DNA of 64,000 nucleotides. It comes from Pollenia angustigena (lineage: Eukaryota; Arthropoda; Insecta; Diptera; Polleniidae). Positions 31,988 to 43,182 of this stretch are shown here, in pieces. Within the stretch, counting starts at the first letter, position 1. Each line of letters opens with the position of its first letter. The DNA lies in NCBI GenBank assembly GCA_930367215.1, contig OV884057.1, positions 104,867,284-104,931,283 of the forward strand. The letters run 5' to 3'. Both the position numbers and the translations under genes were made by a program. Under the pieces are notes generated by a model. It was not told the origin of the DNA. It saw only the letters and a list, made by a program, of their open reading frames with translations, and ran no database searches.

Positions 31988-33313
31988 GCTAATTTTAATT
32001 TTTGCAGATTGATTTTTGGATACACGGCCCTCTTCTCCCCTTAAAAGGGATGTCAGGGGTTTTGCGAGCTTAGCATAATCTCGAACAAAACGACGATAAT
32101 ATCCCGACAGGCCTAAAAATTATCTTAATTCCTTAAGTGTCTTGGGTGGCGGAATTTTGGATATAGCCTCGGTTTTTACCGGATTTGCCGTGATTCCCTG
32201 AGAAGAAACTATAAAACCCAGAAACTCCACTGATTGCCTAAAAAAATGACATTTGTCCAATTGGACCTTCATGTTAGCACTCTCAAGGGTTTTGAAAACT
32301 TTTTCCAAATGGTGGACATGATCATCCTCAGTTTTGCTGAACACAATTATGTCATCAATATATACGAAACAACACACTCCAATGCACTCACGTAATATAT
32401 CATCGAGTGCTCTCTGAAAAATAGAGGGGGCATTTTTTAGCCCAAAAGGCAACCTGGTGTATTCATATTTTCCATTGTTAATGGAAAATGCTGTTTTCTC
32501 TATATCAGATTCTTTCAACGGAATCTGATGAAAACCGCTTTTTAAATCAAGTACCGAAAATAAATTATTATTTCCCAGCTGCGCAAGAACTTCAGCTATA
32601 TCGGGAATCGGGTATCTGTCCGCTATAGTTATCGCGTTAAGCTTTCTATAGTCTGTTACAACCCTAAATTGCTTATTCCCGGAGGAACCCGGTTTTTTCG
32701 GAACAATCCAGACCGGTGAATTATAAGGTGACCGCGATGGTCTTATGATGCCGTCGAGAAGCATTATCTGAATCTGATTCTCCACCTCCGCTTTTAAAGC
32801 CATGGGGTATGGATAGTATCGCGTATAGACCGGTTCATCATTTTTTGTGCGAATTTCCCCAATTACCCTAGTGGTATATGTAAGCTTTCTATCTGGTTCG
32901 GCAAACAAATTTGGTATTTCTTTTGTCAGTCTATTTATTATTCCCTTCTGCTTTACACTCATATGTTCATCTCTAATTCCAATCATGTTAACAGATTCCG
33001 ATCTCATTTGATGAATTTTAATTTTCATCCCATTTTCGAGCAACATATAATTGTCTCTAGTATAAATGACTGCCCCTAATTGTTGTAAACTATCATTCCC
33101 TAGAATTCCATGAAATGATCTCAAATTAGGAAGAATATAAAATTTAAAGTTTTTGTCCCTTATATTAAAAAGGTTAATATACGTATGTTGGCTAATTTCG
33201 ATATCGCCAGCCACCGATCTCGTAAGGAATTTTCTTCGATTTGGAATAACTGCTTTTGAAAAAGATGGTTGTAAATAATTTTTTGTAGAACCCGTGTCAA
33301 TTAAGATGTTCAT
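31988..33313 (-). pseudogene. pol: pol: protease and reverse transcriptase
   Basis: ORF 32120-33313 starts near MNILIDTGSTKNYL (aspartic protease DTGS), followed by an RT with KLNAITIADRYPIPDI, SVLDLKSGFHQIPL, LPFGLKNAPSIFQRA, CFVYIDDIIVFS (catalytic YIDD) and VEFLGFIVSSQGI. A TAA at 32117-32119 interrupts just before FLGLSGYYRRFVRDYA; the frame then continues without shift into the RNase H piece. The protease frame opens upstream of 33313 and overlaps the gag end, as in gypsy elements that use frameshifting. A non-functional polyprotein unless the stop is suppressed. Confidence 0.9.
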
Positions 33314-33369
33314 AATTAATCCACTCTCCGTTCTACACCGTACATAGGGTAACGAAGAGTCCGTTAACC

Positions 33370-34752
33370 TAAAAAATGAGGATCGCTAATATCAATTGGC
33401 TGATCCTCTTGATTGGCAATCGTGACTACCTCTTCAGGCATTTGCCGATAATACTCCTGCAAATACTCTGGTTCCCCGTTTTCAATTTCACTCCCTTCTG
33501 GAGGATAATCTTGATCGTACGGTTCCCCTGGTACATAGTTAGTAGCGCCTAAATGAAAATCCTCTGCACTTTGTTTGCAGGGGCCTGGAATGACATCTGT
33601 GGCGGTCTCTTACCGAAAAAATCATTGGGCTTTGGTCGATTCATATAATTAATTCCCTTTGATCGCATGCTGGAGTCTACCTCCATTGGCTCCGGTCTGG
33701 GTTACGGTTTTGGTGCAACTGGACGTTGAGGAGCAAAATATGTTTGCTGGTGGTTATTTCCATTTTGATGGAAATTCGGGTTCTGATACTTTGTTTGGTA
33801 ATTCTGACGGTTATTTCCAGCCTGAGGCTGAGGCATATAAGCCAATTGAGGATAAAATCCCTGTTGGTTTGGATATTTCTTCTGCTGGTAATTTTTTTCC
33901 GATTTGGAGAATTAAAAATTCCACCAGAAATATTTCGACTCTGATGTGCGTAATTAGCACGGAAATTTTGATTTTCCAATTTAAGGCATAAATGGAGGGC
34001 CTGTGGCAGATCCACGGGTTCCTTCATGCCTAGAAGACGCGACAAATCACCGTTTAAGCCTCGAATAAAGGTATCGAGTGCCTTGTCGCGGTAAGTCTGA
34101 GTGAAAAGTCGCAGGGGCTCATCGGCCAAATCCATGCAACCAATCTTATTCAGAATAAGCGATAGTTGAGCATAACTTGCCCATAAAACTCTTGAACCGT
34201 TTGGTTCCCCTGCACCAATGATATCATTTGATATTCTAAGGTGCGAATGTCCCTCTTATCTGCATAATGCAGAGTCAAACACTTCGAAATTGCCTTCCAG
34301 TTTAGAGGGGTGTTATATGCTTCCAGTGCGGTATCTGCCCTACCTATAATTTTGTTCCTGATAACACTCAGGATTCCATAGTATTTAGGAGTACCAACCA
34401 GAGGTTGATAAATTTGCAGGATCCGATCTACGCTCTTTTTCCAAGAGCTGAATTCTCCTGGATTTCCAGAAAAATCACGCAGGCACCTAACAACATCTGG
34501 GATCTTGTCTAGGTCAGAAATACTATTAATATGAGCAGGGTCGATCGTTTGATCAGAAAGATTTGAAAAACCGGAATCTAACTGCGCACTTGACCGTAAT
34601 AAACTTTGGAATTGCGTCTCGATAATGTCGCGGACTACGCCGGCTATCGCATCTGTAGCTTGAGGTGAATTCTGTCCGACTTGAGCAGGGGGTATTACAG
34701 GATTCTGAGGATTTAGGATGGGAGGTCTAATTAGGTTGTTGGGATTCGACAT
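33370..34752 (-). pseudogene. gag: gag, several frameshifts
   Basis: Frame 34150-34752 starts MSNPNNLIRPPIL and includes FSGNPGEFSSWKKSVDRIL and GRADTALEAY, the capsid-like signature of gypsy Gag. A shift near 34180 leads to QLSLILNK, then 33677-34135 with DKALDTFIRGLNGDL and DLPQALHLCLKLE. A further shift near 33900 puts the Gln/Asn-rich tail in another frame, and after a stop near 33717 the block EPMEVDSSMRS follows. The last piece ends in PHFLG near 33370, overlapping the pol start. No CCHC knuckle was found, which is normal for errantivirus Gag. Gag packages the RNA; this copy cannot. Confidence 0.85.
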
Positions 34753-35814
34753 TGTAAAATATTTCTCGACAAACTACAAGGAACTTTAAATATTTTTCCT
34801 TTTTTGCACAAAAAAATTCTGCCTAACAATTTCTAGATATTTATTATATAAAAATTTTTTCTTTTTTAATTAATTGGATTCTTATAGCAAGGTTAGAAAA
34901 ATATATATAAATAAAAATTATATTCTTACATTAGAATAGTTATCTGCAACATGATGATTTCATATGTTGATGCTGCTTGTATTTTCTAATCTTCTCCGTT
35001 TACAGATGCTTTGTTGATATGGTGTTTATTGATGCCGTTGTTTTTTTTTTTTTCATTTAACTTGATGACAGAGTTCTATGGTATTTGTTTTGACTACTTT
35101 GAGCGTCAGTGTAAAGTTCATAAAAGTTTTGTTTAGTCTCTAATAATTTTTTTTTTCCTTTCTTTTGGATTTATTTTATTAGCATTACATCCAACTTTAG
35201 CACTCCGATAATTTTTTTCTCACTTTTGTTTCGGAATGTTCTATATTATGTCCAATATTATTCGCTGTTTTTTTTTCACTTAAGGTTGTTTTATTACAGT
35301 AAATCGCTTCTATTTATTTGAAATGTTCAATATTATCACTTATTTTGATGGTTTTATTATTGGTCTCGTTTGTTACGCTTAATTTATTTTACTATTTTGA
35401 CTTGCTGTCTTTAATTTATTTTGTTAACTTATTTTTTATTTATTATTTAATTTTTTAATGCTCTTTGTTACACTTATTTATTCTATTATTTTGACTTGCT
35501 GCCTTTAATTTATTTTGTTTATTAATTTTGATAATTTTTCTTTACTTAGCTTAAAAAAAAAAAATTTTTTTTCGTTAACAGTTTTTTTTTTTTTTTTATT
35601 TTCGTGTCCAGTGAAGCGGCTGGTGTACAACACCGTCCTTTTTCCAACCCGTGGATGGTACTTAGGTGCCTCGTTCTTCACAGTTTTTTTTTTCGCGGGA
35701 GTTCCAACCGCATGGACAATTAGGTGACCGATAGGGATAATACGTTAATTGCACTTAACTCACGAAAAAACTCTCACTCTTATGTTGATTTTATGTCCTT
35801 CGCGAAAATCCCTT
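34753..35814 (-). other. Errantivirus leader (5' UTR)
   Basis: Long AT-rich leader between the 5' LTR and gag. TATTTTGACTTGCTG-CTTTAAT occurs twice at about 35394 and 35490. A GC-richer part, 35605-35740, has no clear ORF. Immediately inside the LTR the coding strand reads TGGAAGGGATTTTCGCG, possibly the tRNA primer-binding site. Confidence 0.6.
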
Positions 35815-36049
35815 CCAAATCATCACCTGATGTAATTCTTGGAATTAGTTTGTTGCTGATTTCTTTAATTTGCTGGGAACGTTACCAAATCATCGCCTGA
35901 TGTAATTCTCGGAATTCATTTGATGTTGATTTAATTAGTTTGCTGGGAACGGGAGCAAAACATACCTTTGCATAAACATATCGTCAGCATTAAATTCTTG
36001 CTCGTGTTCTTTGTTGTTATTTCATTTAAAAATGTATCTAGCGTTAACT
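35815..36049 (-). repeat. 5' LTR
   Basis: Coding strand starts AGTTAACGCTAGATAC at 36049. Identical by eye to the 3' LTR at 28353-28587. Confidence 0.92.
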
Positions 36050-37330
36050 TGTATAAAAAGAAGTTGTGTGTTTTGTTATTCTCCCAAAATGTGTTTTTTT
36101 CTTGCATTATACTGGCAAACACACATGTGCACACATGTGTTCTAACCCAGCGGGACAAAGAAGGAGTACGGAGGCCTTCCAGAAGGCCTCTGTACCCCTT
36201 CTTTTGGATAAACAAGCCCTTCTCGCTCCATTCCATACTCATATCTTTTTTACACGCGTTGTCATTGCGGAGGAGGCCTTCCGCTTTCCTTTCTTCCCCA
36301 GAGCTTCTTAAAGGCCTTCAAATAAATGGCTTTTAGAAGGCTTTCCAGAGAATGACTGTCAAAAGGCCTTAGCAAAAAGGTTATCTTGAAGGGTTTTTAA
36401 GAAAGGTATGGTAAAAGGCCTTTCTATTAATGGCTCTTAAAAGGCCTTTCAGACCATCCTTCTACAAATGCATTAAAGGTCATATTGAAGGGCTATCAAT
36501 CTAAAACATTAAGGAATATTTCCTTACAAATGAAATTAGAAGACTGAATAGGTTTTATGTACATATCAGATCTCCAATATAGAAAATGAACACTTAACTT
36601 TTTATATATGTATACCTATTTTACAAACGTATGTTTATATATTTTATTAAACTTATTGTAGTTTAATAACACATGTGATACCTATTTTTTATTGAAATAA
36701 TCAAATAAAATTTGCAAAATATTGTAAATAAAAGTATGTATATAATAACAAAAAGCTTTTAAGCACAAGTAATGAACAAAACTCAACTAAAATAATTTAC
36801 ATTATTGTTTTTATTTTGTATTTTAATTTGTACCTACTTTGTTACTTTGTTTTTATAACGGGATCTGAATTGTTTCGCTTTGGCGAAAAAAACAAAACAA
36901 AAAATTTTACTCTTTCTCTTTTCAACTTCAACAAAAATGATTTACAACATATGTTACTTTGTTTTTGTAAAGGGATCTGAACTCTTTTGCTTTTGCTTGT
37001 GCAAAAAAACAAAACAAAAAATGTTACTCCTTCTTTTCTCGCTTCTTTTATACCAAAGAGCCGAGGCCTTTTATAAGGCATTCTTTAGCAGTTACGTAAG
37101 AATAGTAATTAAATCAAAACATTTTTTAAGCAGGCCTTTAAAAAGGCCTGAAGTAAGAAGGTCTTCTGAGTTTTCCCGCTGGGATGTTGTTATTATACTT
37201 GCAAACACACATGTACACAAATGTATAAACGACGGTTATGCTCTATGTTGTTCTCCCAAAATTTTTTTGTTTTCATTTTGCACTTGCAAACACACATGTA
37301 TAAACGTATTAGGACAGGGTTACCTTAGAC
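36050..37330. mobile_element. MITE (36146-37183) inside an older repeat
   Basis: Inverted ends CCCAGCGGGA (36146) and TCCCGCTGGG (ending 37183). The subterminal parts are loaded with AAAAGGCCTT-type motifs (36170-36480, 37060-37165), probable transposase-binding repeats. The flanking DNA holds direct repeats: TTCTCCCAAAATGT, CTGGCAAACACACATGTG (about 36078-36128) and similar blocks at 37193-37225 and 37250-37305. ORFs across it are of low quality. Confidence 0.7.
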
Positions 37331-37828
37331 ATTTTAAAAAATGAAGTCGCGCAAAAACGTCGTTTAGAAAAATAAAAGTCGAAAACTTTTTTAATGACTT
37401 TTAACGAAGATCTGTGTTTCTATTTTTTACTTTGATAACATTTCATGAAAAAAATTTTTATGGAAGTAAAATAAGTTTTGAGCTGCAATATAGGTATTTA
37501 ACTTTATGCAGGTATATTTTGTGACTTAATAAGTTCGTTTCATTAAAGGTCGTTAAAACCGATTTTTACTGTAGAGTGCTAAGTACCGTTAGTTATTCTT
37601 ATTCTTTTGAATTTGTTTTTTAGCAGATGATATTGCACATATGTATGTATCTATAAATGTTAGTTTATTATGATTTTCTAATCAAGTGTAGTGTTTTACT
37701 CTTCAATTTGGTATTTAGATATCATATAATTCATAATTAAATTACCTTTTTGTAATTGATAGGCAAATAACAATCTGTGTTTTGAAATTACCGTTTTTGT
37801 TAGGTATATCATTTTGTGAGTAAAATTA
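37331..37828. other. AT-rich DNA, no gene
   Basis: No motif or ORF recognised. Confidence 0.4.
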
Positions 37829-38756
37829 GGTCTGTCTGGGTACTTTTCCAGTAGCAAATACTCAGTTAATTTTTTTGGGAGAGTAAGACCAATATTACTC
37901 TATCGGCTGAAAAAATCTCAAAAAGTACGCAGACAGTATCCAGTGAAATTTTGCAAGAAAGCAGCTGATCGGCGTGTTAACAATTGAAATAACAAAGCAA
38001 AAGAATTTTAGCATATGTGTAAGCAAAATTTAAGTCTCGAGGTAAATTAAAAAATTATTAATTAAAGTGAAGCTTAAAAAGTGTTGTAAATTAAAAAACG
38101 TGTTTATTACACTGTTATTAATTCGGTAAATTCAATTTCTTCTTAGTTTTTAGTTTTATTTGTCGGGTTTTTTATAAAACTTCTTTTGCTTACATTGCCC
38201 AACATAGTGCCGGCTTACAATGGAAAAAAAGAATGAAATGCCCAATACAGTGCCCTCCAACAGCTTGACAACGGAGAAAAATAATTTGGATGTGAAGTGC
38301 TCGCCAGGAACACAATTTCAAATACTCGCCTCTTCAATTGCAAAGTTTGTCCCACAAAGTTCTGCTGGTTCTATCGGTTCTGCCATCTCCACTCCACTTA
38401 CGCCACGGTCGCACTGTATATTTGGACGTTTCTAGCATGAAGTAAAATGTCTTGTTTATTATAATTTATTATAAACGTTAAAAATCAACACAATTCTAAC
38501 TACTTTCCTCTGCCATTGTTAAATTAAAATTTTTATTTTCATTTCACAAAAACTATTTCATTCAAACAGCTGTTCAAACTATTTGCAAAATCTTACAAGC
38601 GGAAATTTCTCCAGTAACATTTTGCAAGTTCTCTAACTTCCAACTGTCAAAAAATTCTCTTTTTGGCTCTCTCGCTGCAAGAGATTTGGAGTACGCAGAC
38701 AACATTTTGCAAGATTTTGCAACATTTTGCGCAAAATATGTGTACGCAGACAGACC
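37829..38756. mobile_element. TIR element with GGTCTGTCTGSGTAC ends
   Basis: Inverted ends GGTCTGTCTGGGTAC (37829) and GTACACATAT-type complement ending GCAGACAGACC (38756). TA (or ATT if the ends are shifted one base) is duplicated at the borders. Subterminal motifs recur in both halves: GTACGCAGACA, ATTTTGCAAG and CTCTC. It holds one short ORF. Confidence 0.75.
38220..38435 (+). CDS. Short unrecognised ORF in the TIR element
   Basis: A 71-codon ORF, MEKKNEMPNTVPSNSLTTEK ... QILASSIAKFVPQSS ... RSHCIFGRF. Ser/Thr-rich and of more even base composition than its surroundings, which may point to a captured gene piece. No domain recognised, and its expression is unproven. Confidence 0.3.
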   Translation: MEKKNEMPNTVPSNSLTTEKNNLDVKCSPGTQFQILASSIAKFVPQSSAGSIGSAISTPLTPRSHCIFGRF

Positions 38757-40127
38757 TATTATTTTTCTTACAATTTAAACAAATTCTGATTTAACTAAAA
38801 TTTTTAAATAAGGTACTTTTAATTTTCTGCAAAAGTTATTTCTATGCCTTACATAAGAACTTTAACAGGAAGAACAGAAAGACAACGCGATTGGGAAGGC
38901 CAACTTAGGCGCCAAAGAATCGTCCGTAACCAAAATAAGGAAAATCAAGATGGTAATGTTTTAGCCGATGGATTTAAATCCGCTTTAAATATTTTACCCA
39001 TAAATTTTGATAGTCACAGTTGTGGTTCAATGGATAAAGAGTGCATTAAGTGCAATGCAAAACATTTTTCATCTGAAGTAAAGTAGTATTGCATCCGCTT
39101 ATTCAAAATGAGTTGTTTAAATCACTTTATGATGGACTTTTCTCAAACAACGCAGACATTAAACGCAAATCAAAGAATTTATTTAAAAATATTCGGCAAT
39201 ACAATGCAGCGTTTGCTATGGTTAGCTCAGAAGCACAAGTTGCAGACGCAGTTACAGGCGTCAGTATTTTTTATCACAAAGCAGGTCCAATAACAATGAA
39301 CAACATGAAAATTTGCGCTTAAATGAAGTTGAAAGTTTTTTGAATGGCCGTTACGTTGGCTCAACTGAAGCTCTGTGGCGCATTTTCGAATTTCCAATGC
39401 ATTATTAATCACATACTATAATAAGATTGGATATTCATTTAGATCGGCATTAAACTGTTGTTTTTAGAGAGGGTGAGGAACGTCGGGCTTATGAAAAGGT
39501 CAGAAATACAAAGCTTTTAGCATTTTTTGAATTGAATCGGATAGACTCATCTGCAAATCGGTACACATACCCTGAAATACCCATGCATTATGTGTGGAAT
39601 GATGCACAGAAAAATTGGCAGAGAAGGCAGAGAGGTGGTGATAAAATTATTTCATGTATGTATGCTGTTTCACCGAAAAATTCTGAACTTTTCCATTTGC
39701 GTCTTCTGTTGTTGCACGTTTGTGGCCCGAAGTCGTATGAAAATGTTAGAACATACAACGGTGTAGTATATAACACTTTTGTGGCGGCATGTCATGCATG
39801 TGGTATTGCTTCAAATGACAGCGAATGGCTGGAATGTTTAAACGAAGCGAAGGAGTTAAATGCTCCAAAGCAAATGCGTCAATTATTTGGAATTATTTGT
39901 GCAATGAATATGCCAACAAATGCATTAGCACTTTGGAACGAATTTAAACAATTCTTATGTGAAGATTTTTTAAGAAATGGCAATCATGAAGAAATTGCTT
40001 TCAACCGGGCGTTATTTGAAATAGATAAAATATTGGACAGTCACAGCCTCACATGCCAGGGCGTCGCACAGAGGGATTTGTCCATACAATGTTTGGCAAA
40101 AAATATAAGGAGTGCTCGTAGAATGTT

Positions 40128-40470
40128 GAAATTTTGCTCTATGCCTTTGGTTAGCTCAATTAAGAAAAATATAAAGTTTCATCAAAATTCGCCACGCCCT
40201 CCACCCACCGCCCATAAAACCCAAAATTTTTTTTTGGCCAAAAGTTTTTAAAATTTTGCTCTGAGCCTTTATTTAGCTCAATTAAATCAAAAATAAAGTT
40301 TCATCAAAATTGGCCACGCCCTCCACCCACCGCCCATAGAACCCAAAATTTTTTTTGGAACAAAGTTTTTGAAATTTTGGTTTGAGCCTTTATTTAGCTC
40401 AATTAAGAAAAATATAAAGTTTAATCAGAATTGGCCACGCCCTCCACCCACCGCCCATAGAACCCAAAAT
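40128..40470. repeat. Three 121-bp units interrupting Helitron
   Basis: Units start at about 40128, 40250 and 40371: AAATTTTGCTCTGAGCCTTT, AATAAAGTTTCATCAAAATT, then the C-rich GGCCACGCCCTCCACCCACC GCCCATAGAACCC. They lie exactly where the middle RepHel domain ends. The C-rich block is strongly conserved among units and stands out in AT-rich DNA. Confidence 0.85.
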
Positions 40471-41112
40471 GAAATCAGTTAATAAATCCACATTATTATT
40501 GCAATTTATAAGTTCCCAAGGAACCCATTTTAAAAATTAGTTAGGTTTAATAGTTTTCTTAAACTTTTTTTTGGCAAATATTATTATTTCAAATATTCAT
40601 ATGGTTTTGTTTTTCTTTGTTTTGTTATGCACTTTTTCGATATTGCTGTCAATCAGTTATTAAAAAGTAAAAGCCTAAAAGTATACAAAACCTTTTACTG
40701 TTAATATGCATTGCAATTTATTGTAAATATTCACAAAAAATACGTGAGTTTTATCACAAAATTTATAAGTTTGTTCAGCGATCGCAAAAAGTCGCAGAAT
40801 TTTTTTACATAAAATGAAAGAAAACATTCCAAACTTTAATTTAGTAGTAGTACTAACACGGAGGTAGACCGAGCTAACTTATTTTTTTTTCTAATGAAAA
40901 CTGCAAATGCAGATCTCTTAAACTATATATGTAATTTAAATAATTTTTCTTTCCTATTAAATTTAAAATACTATATTTTAATAAGAATGCTCTAAAACTA
41001 ATGTAGTAAAGTTTTCATCAGTTTTCGTTGTATAATATTTAGATAACTTTACCACACTCTTTTTTATACAAAATATTATTTTTTTCGAAAACAAATCATG
41101 GTTTTCTACTAA
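40471..41112. other. AT-rich spacer inside the Helitron relic
   Basis: No coding; lies between the 121-bp units and a nested MITE. Confidence 0.45.
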
Positions 41113-41581
41113 AGGCCAGTTTACACGGTAATACAATGTATTACGACATGTCGAAAGATTATGTAGAATGAGAAAAATCTTATCATGTAAAAGGAAAATG
41201 TATTGAGTAAGAGAGAATACGGATACAAAATCTGACAAGCGGTCGGTAAATGATTTTTTTCTAAACCATTTTAGAAACTTATGTATTCTCATCACACCAG
41301 AGGTGTATTTTAACAGAGTATATTGAAGGTGATAGCATTTTTATACGATTACAAAAACAACTAAAATCAACTCAGGAAATTTTCATATTGTTTTTGTAAA
41401 TATTTAAAACTGCAACCATCTGATTTTTTGTTATTATTTTGGATTTTACTTTTACCATCCGTGTAAACATGAACTATACTTACAAAAGATTTTGATTTTT
41501 TTCTTTGAAACACGGAGAGAATTGCATAATATTTTGATTCTACAAAGTCGTAATACATTGTATTACCGTGTAAACTGACCT
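41113..41581. mobile_element. Harbinger-type MITE
   Basis: About 36-bp inverted termini, AGGCCAGTTTACACGGTAAT (41113) and its complement with one mismatch (ending 41581). TAA at 41110-41112 and 41582-41584 is the TWA duplication of Harbinger elements. No coding. Confidence 0.85.
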
Positions 41582-43182
41582 TAATGAAACATTTCTCTAC
41601 AGGATTGCATCATAAGATTTCTAAAAAATAACTGTAAAAAAATAGACTTTTTGCCAAAAAAAAATACCACTGTGCGTCGGCTTACCAAATCCTATCGCGT
41701 TATCAGAAGTTATTGAAACAAATGTTATTAATCCTTTTGAACAACAATTTTTATTTAATGAGTTTTACGGAATCGCAAATCAAGAGCAAAGGCATGTTAT
41801 CGATCAAGTAATAAGAGAAGTGCAATATCACGATACCGGATCTAATGTGTTTTGTTTAACTGCTCATGCGGGCTGTGGAAAGACTTTCGTTCAAACGGCA
41901 ATTATTCATAAGATAAACTCACTTAATTTACGTTGCATTTCAGCGGCATATAGTGGCATTGCTTCAACATTATTAATTAGGGGAAAAACATTACATAATG
42001 TGTTTAAAATACCAGTTCCGCTTTTGGACACTTCTGTTTCTGGCGTTACTCCCAATAGCAGTCAAGGTCAATACATAAATTCATCCTCATTAATTATTAT
42101 TGATGAAGTCTCGATGTGTCCGCTTTTATTATTAAAAGTAATTGACAGACTGTTAAAAGATTTATCAACGGATGAAAATAATAAAGAAAAACTATTTGGT
42201 GGAAAAACAGTACTTCTTTGCGGAGATTTCCGACAAATTCTCCCAGTTGTTCCACGCGGATCACGTGCTACGTTGGTAGAGAACTGCATTGTAAGCTGGG
42301 AAAAGTTTTCTTTATTTCATCACGTTTCTATGCAACAAAACATGAGGGCATTGCCAAACGAAATTGAATTTACTAATTTTTTAAAGAATGTTGGAAATGG
42401 TCAACTAAAAAAATATCCCGAATATGGTGACAGTATAATTGAGATACCAAATCGATTAATTGGTCAACAAAGCAACATTATTGATGATGTTTATGGAGAC
42501 GTATCAGAAAATATCCTCTCAAATCGAATGTTGAATTCCGTCGTATTAGCTGCAACTAATGACGCCTGCTCCACAGTCAATAATGATGTAATAAATCGAA
42601 TTCCCGGCGTAGAAAAAATATATCACAGTTTTGACAAAATTATTTGTGACAATGAAAATAGCAATTATCCAGTTGAGTTTTTAAATTCCCTTAATGTTAG
42701 TGGTTTGCCGCCTCATAAATTAATTAAAAAAAAATTGCATTGTTTTGCTAATTAGAAATTTGAATGTATCTCAAGCGTTGGTTAATGGAACTAGAATGAG
42801 AGTTAGGCATTTCTATCAAAATTCAATTGATTGCGAAGTTTTGACAGGACCAGCATGCAATACGAGAGTTTTGATCCCACGCATAAAACTGTCTTTTACA
42901 GGTTCAATTTTGCCTTTTGAATTTCAAAGAATTCAATACCCTATAATCCCTGCATTTGCCATGACGATAAATAAATCGCAAGGTCAAACATTTGACAAAG
43001 TTGAAATTTTGTTGAACCAACCCGTTTTTTCACGCGGTCAGTTTTATGTGGCTGCAAGTCGTGTCCGATCCTTCGAAGGGTTGAAATTCTACATAAGCGA
43101 ACGAGGCGGCCAAGGACATTTGGCAAGAGATGACAGAGTTTTTACAAAAAACATTGTGTTCACAGAAGTAATTAATTTCTAA

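Larger units (their letters stand above)
28353..36049 (-). mobile_element. Gypsy/errantivirus-like LTR retrotransposon
   Basis: A 7.7-kb element on the minus strand in the order 5' LTR (right), gag, pol (protease-RT-RNase H-integrase), env, 3' LTR (left). LTRs are 235 bp and identical by eye. LTRs begin AGTTAACG on the coding strand, as in gypsy. A polypurine tract abuts the 3' LTR. Each of gag, pol and env has at least one break, so the copy is non-autonomous despite identical LTRs. Clear target duplications were not found. This is an insect endogenous element. Confidence 0.92.
38844..43182 (+). pseudogene. Helitron RepHel relic lacking the HUH nuclease
   Basis: Plus-strand pieces in RepHel order. 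38844-39087: N-terminus with SCGSMDKECIKCNAKHF. 39089-39300: NIRQYNAAFAMVSSEAQ. Directly after this, EVESFLNGRYVGSTEALWRI and FREGEERRAYEK (39315-39525), so the HUH relaxase domain is deleted at about 39295-39305. 39532-40140: YPEIPMHYVWN, LRLLLLHVCGPKSYEN, LRNGNHEEIAFNRAL. After a 1.5-kb interruption (40128-41690), the Pif1-like helicase 41700-43182 follows: AHAGCGKTF (Walker A), LIIIDEVSM (Walker B), GDFRQILPVV, and after a frameshift in an A run near 42730, INKSQGQTFDKV and FYVAASRVRSFEGLKFY. RepHel drives rolling-circle transposition; with no nuclease this copy cannot. Confidence 0.9.

Noticed and set aside
33659..33991. Plus-strand ORFs over gag
   Set aside because: Antisense shadows of the frameshifted minus-strand gag.
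35968..37344. ORFs across the AGGCCTT MITE (35968-36336, 36066-36311, 36880-37344)
   Set aside because: They cross LTR, MITE termini and repeats; translations are low complexity without a domain.
41367..41558. Minus-strand ORF in a Harbinger MITE
   Set aside because: Non-autonomous element interior; AT-driven translation that enters the terminal repeat.
38844..43182. Host Pif1 helicase gene
   Set aside because: It is preceded by Helitron-specific N-terminal and middle domains in the right order.
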